This document shows positions 36,949 to 38,923 of a DNA stretch of 38,923 bases, in pieces. This stretch comes from a virus: the IMG/VR virus record IMGVR_UViG_3300044678_002102, positions 1-38,923 of that record. One strand, given 5' to 3'. Positions within the stretch are counted from its first letter, which is position 1. Each line of letters begins with the position of its first letter. The notes under the pieces are model-generated. The model searched no databases. It saw only the letters and a program-made list of their open reading frames with translations, and was not told the DNA's origin. The position numbers and the translations under genes are program-made.

Positions 36949-38923
36949 ATGATAGAATCAAAAGATGGAGATTACTCAACAAAAGGTAAAGGTGATACCC
37001 CAGTGTTAAATAACTTTGCAAAGGATTTAATCAAACTTGCCGAAGAAGGAAAATTAGATCCCGTGGTAGGTAGAGATAGAGAAATAACAAGAATTGCTCA
37101 AATATTATCAAGAAGAAAAAAGAATAACCCAATCATAATAGGTGAACCTGGTTGTGGTAAAACTGCCATAGTGGAAGGTTTGGCTTTAAAAATATTGAAT
37201 GGGGAATGTCCAAGAAATTTGATGGATAAAAGAATTATGTCTTTGGATATGACATCTATTGTTGCGGGAACAAAATATCGTGGACAATTTGAAGAAAGAA
37301 TGAAAGTTATCATTGAAGAACTACAATCTGCCCCAAACATAATTCTTTTCATTGATGAAATACACCAAATTGTTGGTGCCGGGAATTCATCAGGTTCATT
37401 GGATGCCTCAAACATATTTAAACCAGCTTTGGCCCGGGGTGAAATACAATGTATTGGTGCGACAACATTGGATGAATATAGAAAGAATTTTGAAAAAGAT
37501 GGGGCATTAGAAAGACGTTTCCAAAAAGTAATTGTTGACCCATCTACAAAAGAAGAAACCTTACAGATTTTAATTAATGTTAAAGACAAATATGAAAATT
37601 ATCATAAAGTAAGTTATAGTGATGATATTCTAAAACTTTGTGTTGATTTGGCTGAAAGATATATCACTGATAGAGAATTCCCTGATAAAGCTTTTGACAT
37701 TATTGATGAAGTTGGAGCAAGAAGTCAAGTGGAAATAAAAATGCCTAAAATAATTGAAGACTTGAAACTTCAAGCGTTGGATATTAAACAACAAAAGATT
37801 GAGGTTGTTAAAAGTCAAAATTATGAACAAGCTGCAGATTTGCGAGATAAAGAAACAAAAATATTGGATAAATTAGAATCAGAAAAGAAAAAATTTGAAT
37901 CTGATTTATTAACCAAGAAGAAAGATATTTCATTTGAATTGGTATATGAAGTTGTATCTAATATGACCAAAATACCCGTATCAAAAATGAACTCAGATGA
38001 AACAAATAAACTTTCATCATTGGCTGATAATCTATCTTCCAAAGTCATTGGTCAATCTGAAGCTGTATCAAAAATTGCCAAATCAATCCGTAGAAATAGA
38101 CTTGGTATCAAAGACCCAAGTAAACCTATAGGTTCATTTATTTTCTTGGGTTCAACTGGTGTGGGTAAAACGTATTTAGCAAAACAATTGGCCAAAGAAA
38201 TATTCGGTAGTGAAGAAAACCTTATCCGAGTTGATATGTCAGAATTTCAAGAAAAACATTCAATATCAAGATTGATTGGTTCACCTCCAGGTTATGTTGG
38301 TTATGATGAAGGTGGACAATTAACTGAACAAGTTAAAAATAAACCATATTCAGTTATTCTATTTGATGAAATTGAAAAAGCAAATAAAGATGTATTCTCA
38401 ACATTACTTCAAGTATTGGATGATGGACATCTTACTGATGGATTGGGAAGAAAAATCAATTTCAAAAATTGTATCATAATTATGACCTCCAATCTTGGGG
38501 TTAAAAAATTCCAAGAATTTGGAACTGGTGTTGGATTTAAAACAAGTTCAAATTCTTATATTGAGGAAGAAGAAAAAAGGGATATGCTTAAGAAAGAACT
38601 TAAAAAGTTTTTTGCACCAGAGTTCTTAAATCGTATTGATGAAATTATTGTATTTAATACTTTGAAAGAAGAAGAAGTTAAACAAATTGTAAAACTTGAA
38701 ATTGAAAAATTAATTAATAGATTGAATGGATTAAATTATAATATAACTTGTGATGAATCTGTTTATGATTTAATATCAAAAGTTGGATTTGATGATACGT
38801 ATGGTGCAAGGCCAATAAAACGAGCCATACAAGACAAAATTGAAGATTTCATATCGGAGGAAGTACTTAACGGAAATGTTGCTGAGAATGAAAAATATGA
38901 ACTCACAACCAATGAAGAAAACA
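36949..38923 (+). CDS. ClpC-like AAA+ unfoldase, N-domain lacking (partial at window end)
   Basis: 658 codons are visible and the frame is open at the window edge; the end is probably near, as the C-terminal D2 subdomain is reached. The first AAA+ module starts almost at once: VGRDREITRIAQILSRRKKN (residue 40 on), Walker A GEPGCGKT (65-72), Walker B ILFIDEIH (132-139), arginine pair at 189-190. A middle region carries one UVR motif (NYEQAADLRDKE, 291-302), characteristic of ClpC. The second module has GSTGVGKT (401-408) and VILFDEIE (469-476). GTGVGFK at 525-531 matches the VGF-type ClpP-docking loop. The usual N-terminal adaptor domain (about 150 aa) is absent. It probably unfolds proteins for host ClpP. 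Confidence 0.9.
   Translation, partial: MIESKDGDYSTKGKGDTPVLNNFAKDLIKLAEEGKLDPVVGRDREITRIAQILSRRKKNNPIIIGEPGCGKTAIVEGLALKILNGECPRNLMDKRIMSLDMTSIVAGTKYRGQFEERMKVIIEELQSAPNIILFIDEIHQIVGAGNSSGSLDASNIFKPALARGEIQCIGATTLDEYRKNFEKDGALERRFQKVIVDPSTKEETLQILINVKDKYENYHKVSYSDDILKLCVDLAERYITDREFPDKAFDIIDEVGARSQVEIKMPKIIEDLKLQALDIKQQKIEVVKSQNYEQAADLRDKETKILDKLESEKKKFESDLLTKKKDISFELVYEVVSNMTKIPVSKMNSDETNKLSSLADNLSSKVIGQSEAVSKIAKSIRRNRLGIKDPSKPIGSFIFLGSTGVGKTYLAKQLAKEIFGSEENLIRVDMSEFQEKHSISRLIGSPPGYVGYDEGGQLTEQVKNKPYSVILFDEIEKANKDVFSTLLQVLDDGHLTDGLGRKINFKNCIIIMTSNLGVKKFQEFGTGVGFKTSSNSYIEEEEKRDMLKKELKKFFAPEFLNRIDEIIVFNTLKEEEVKQIVKLEIEKLINRLNGLNYNITCDESVYDLISKVGFDDTYGARPIKRAIQDKIEDFISEEVLNGNVAENEKYELTTNEEN

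Noticed and set aside
1-38923. tRNA genes, integrase, CRISPR or an alternative genetic code
   Set aside because: No cloverleaf-like segment with a TTCRA arm was noticed, no recombinase motifs were found, and conserved proteins read through normally with TAA/TAG/TGA as stops.

Overview
The window is a strongly AT-rich piece of a large tailed phage genome with a T4-like (myovirus-type) head and baseplate. The head genes are recognisable as distant relatives of T4 gp17 (terminase), gp20 (portal), gp21 (prohead protease), gp22 (scaffold) and gp23 (major capsid). There is also a gp5-like OB-fold baseplate protein and a gp55-like late sigma factor. A host in the Bacteroidota is suggested by four things: a Bacteroidota-style bS21 ribosomal protein gene, a TTG-N20-TAnnTTTG promoter, A-rich leaders with almost no Shine-Dalgarno sequences, and a 'PC...GxFxC' repeat domain I associate with phages of this group. 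I see no tRNA, CRISPR array or integrase.

Layout. Positions 1-7400 (+): a tightly overlapping operon of sugar and surface-chemistry genes (TylF-like methyltransferase, two paralogous GT-A-like proteins, a mini GDPD, a GT-B and a GT2 glycosyltransferase) with PhoH, a HAD-like protein and the gp55-like sigma factor. Positions 7400-13830 (+): virion and baseplate genes, ending in a strong terminator. Positions 13940-21240 (mostly -): an island of proteins whose N-termini look like capsid-targeting leaders ending in a gp21-type cleavage site. It carries OmpA-like, peptidoglycan-binding-like, DUF5872-like and membrane-active-looking domains; a small lipoprotein and two small plus-strand genes are interspersed. 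Positions 21350-31110 (-): the head module in the order capsid, scaffold, small gene, protease, two unknown genes, portal, a 46-aa gene and terminase, with the bS21 gene inserted on the opposite strand. Positions 31170-36320 (-): mostly unknown virion-like proteins, a nucleotidyltransferase and a KTSC protein. Positions 36360-38923: a UVR-domain protein divergent from a ClpC-like unfoldase that runs off the window.

How it fits together. Eleven starts have the octamer TATTTATA, or a one-base variant, usually 11-16 nt before the ATG and always in the coding orientation. This looks like the late promoter read by the gp55-like sigma factor; it is the reverse complement of T4's TATAAATA. The ClpC/UVR pair instead has divergent sigma70-like promoters, and the lipoprotein gene has a Bacteroidota housekeeping promoter. 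The most interesting hypothesis is that the island at 13.4-21.2 kb encodes internal virion proteins. They would be packaged through an N-terminal leader, trimmed by the gp21-like protease during head maturation, and ejected to cross the outer membrane, peptidoglycan and inner membrane of the host.
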